The notes beneath the pieces are model-generated. The model was not told the DNA's origin, did not search any database, and worked only from the letters and a program-made list of their open reading frames with translations. This document shows, piece after piece, positions 63,271-64,000 of a stretch of DNA of 64,000 bases (its first letter is position 1; every line of letters starts with the position of its first letter). The DNA is from Achromobacter seleniivolatilans. Lineage in GTDB: Bacteria; Pseudomonadota; Gammaproteobacteria; Burkholderiales; Burkholderiaceae_B. The translations under genes were made by a program, and so were the position numbers. The stretch covers positions 1,302,001 to 1,366,000 of the forward strand of contig NZ_CP132976.1 in assembly GCF_030864005.1 (NCBI RefSeq), given 5' to 3'.

Positions 63271-63335
63271 CAGACTTAGAATCGGCCGTCAGGCCTTAAG
63301 ATGGCCGTTGGCCTACTCATGCGGAGCGCTCCACC

Positions 63336-64000
63336 ATGTCTACCTTGTCCGAAGCAGGCGAAAGCCAGATTGAAACCGTTGTAGTGCCGCGCACCAGCGA
63401 CCTTGGCGGTTTCTCCGTCTTGCGCGCCATTCCGTCGGCGCAGCGCCGCACCGTGGGTCCGTTCGTGTTCCTGGATCACATGGGGCCAGCCGATTTTGAC
63501 GTTGGGTCTGGCATCGACGTCCGTCCGCATCCGCATATCGGCCTGTCTACCGTCACCTATCTGTATGAAGGTTCGATGGTGCACCGCGACGGCGCGGGTC
63601 ATACGCAGACCATTTTGCCCGGGGAAGTGAACTGGATGACGGCAGGCCGCGGCATCGTTCACTCCGAACGCTCGTCGCCCGAAAGCCGTCTGGCTCCGCA
63701 GCGGCTCTGTGGCCTGCAGATTTGGGTTGGTCTGCCCAAAGAGCATGAAGAATCCGACCCTGGTTTCACGCACTACGGTCTGGATGCCCAGCCGGTTATT
63801 GAAGGCGAGGGCGTGCGCGCCCAGGTGGTAGCGGGCTCGTTGTTTGGTAAAACCTCGTCAGTCAAAACGTTGTCGCCGCTGTTCTATGGTGACCTTCAAT
63901 TGCAGGCAGGCGCCATCACGGTGCTTCCGGCTGAACATGTTGAACGCGCCGCCTATCTGGCGATGGGCACCGTCGAAATTGAAGGCCAGACATACGAGAG
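63336..64000 (+). CDS. Pirin-family protein (partial, runs off the right edge)
   Basis: The reading frame opens at ATG 63336 (MSTLSEAGES) and stays open to the end, giving at least 221 codons. LGGFSVLRAIPSAQRRTVGPFVFLDHMGPADFD is the canonical pirin start, with the metal-binding HPHIGLSTVTYLYEGSMVHRDGAG and MTAGRGIVHSERSSPE. It differs from the first pirin, being closer to the classical eukaryote-like pirin form (about 290 aa), so about 70 residues are missing at the edge. It may share regulation with the first pirin. Confidence 0.9.
   Translation, partial: MSTLSEAGESQIETVVVPRTSDLGGFSVLRAIPSAQRRTVGPFVFLDHMGPADFDVGSGIDVRPHPHIGLSTVTYLYEGSMVHRDGAGHTQTILPGEVNWMTAGRGIVHSERSSPESRLAPQRLCGLQIWVGLPKEHEESDPGFTHYGLDAQPVIEGEGVRAQVVAGSLFGKTSSVKTLSPLFYGDLQLQAGAITVLPAEHVERAAYLAMGTVEIEGQTYE

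Noticed and set aside
1..64000. CRISPR arrays, insertion sequences, integrases, prophage genes, rRNA or tRNA genes
   Set aside because: No regularly spaced repeats, transposase or integrase motifs (DDE, HxxR-Y), or cloverleaf/rRNA-like sequence were seen by eye. A covariance-model search would be decisive for RNA genes.

Overview
The window is GC-rich, densely packed and free of rRNA, tRNA, CRISPR, IS or phage genes. Gene content (many LysR regulators next to tripartite or ABC uptake operons, FabV, an Omp32-like porin, a gmk-rpoZ-spoT cluster, glnA-ntrBC) points to a betaproteobacterium of the Alcaligenaceae. Achromobacter or a close Bordetella relative is most likely. This is judged from protein style and synteny, not from a database search.

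Layout. 0-6 kb: the end of an ABC importer (permease cut by the left edge, ATPase), a divergent LysR gene, serB, a tiny fimbrial-subunit-like secreted protein, fabV and an EamA exporter. 6-14.5 kb: a catabolic island with two closely related LysR genes, a TRAP transporter (dctPQM), a DUF2848 protein, an amidase and a DUF1445 (D-glutamate-cyclase-like) protein. The dctP and DUF1445 genes share an almost identical promoter/operator. 14.8-19.4 kb: a five-gene branched-chain-type ABC importer. 19.5-23.7 kb: a porin and a second TRAP operon on the minus strand. 24-32.7 kb: nudC, a MarR regulator, a fused HyuA-HyuB (5-oxoprolinase-type) enzyme, a C45-family amide hydrolase or acyltransferase, and a polar amino-acid ABC importer.

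32.8-57 kb holds what looks like a conserved Burkholderiales housekeeping block (spoT, rpoZ, gmk ... yicC, rph ... rdgB, hemW) split by two accessory segments. The first (36.1-46.8 kb) carries tsdBA-like cytochromes, an SDR, an NlpC/P60 peptidase, a ZnuD-like TonB receptor with a DUF2946 partner and a Zur-like dyad, amn, an amino-acid permease, an orphan lipoprotein and an autotransporter remnant. The second (48.7-55.1 kb) carries an MmgE/PrpD protein, an acyl-CoA dehydrogenase, a chemoreceptor and an EAL-CBS-GGDEF protein. 57-61.4 kb is the nitrogen-control operon glnA-ntrB-ntrC with a textbook sigma-54 promoter and two upstream NtrC sites. The right end has a LysR gene divergent from two pirin genes, the second cut by the window edge.

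How the genes fit together. Much of the window is uptake and breakdown of amino-acid-like or amide-containing compounds (two TRAP and three ABC systems, amidase, DUF1445, HyuAB, C45 enzyme, amino-acid permease), next to the regulators that govern nitrogen status. The strongest candidate for something undescribed is the 6-14.5 kb module, where twin LysR paralogs appear to control two separate operons through one shared operator/promoter. A second recurring pattern is a strong hairpin immediately after the solute-binding-protein gene in three of four transporter operons.
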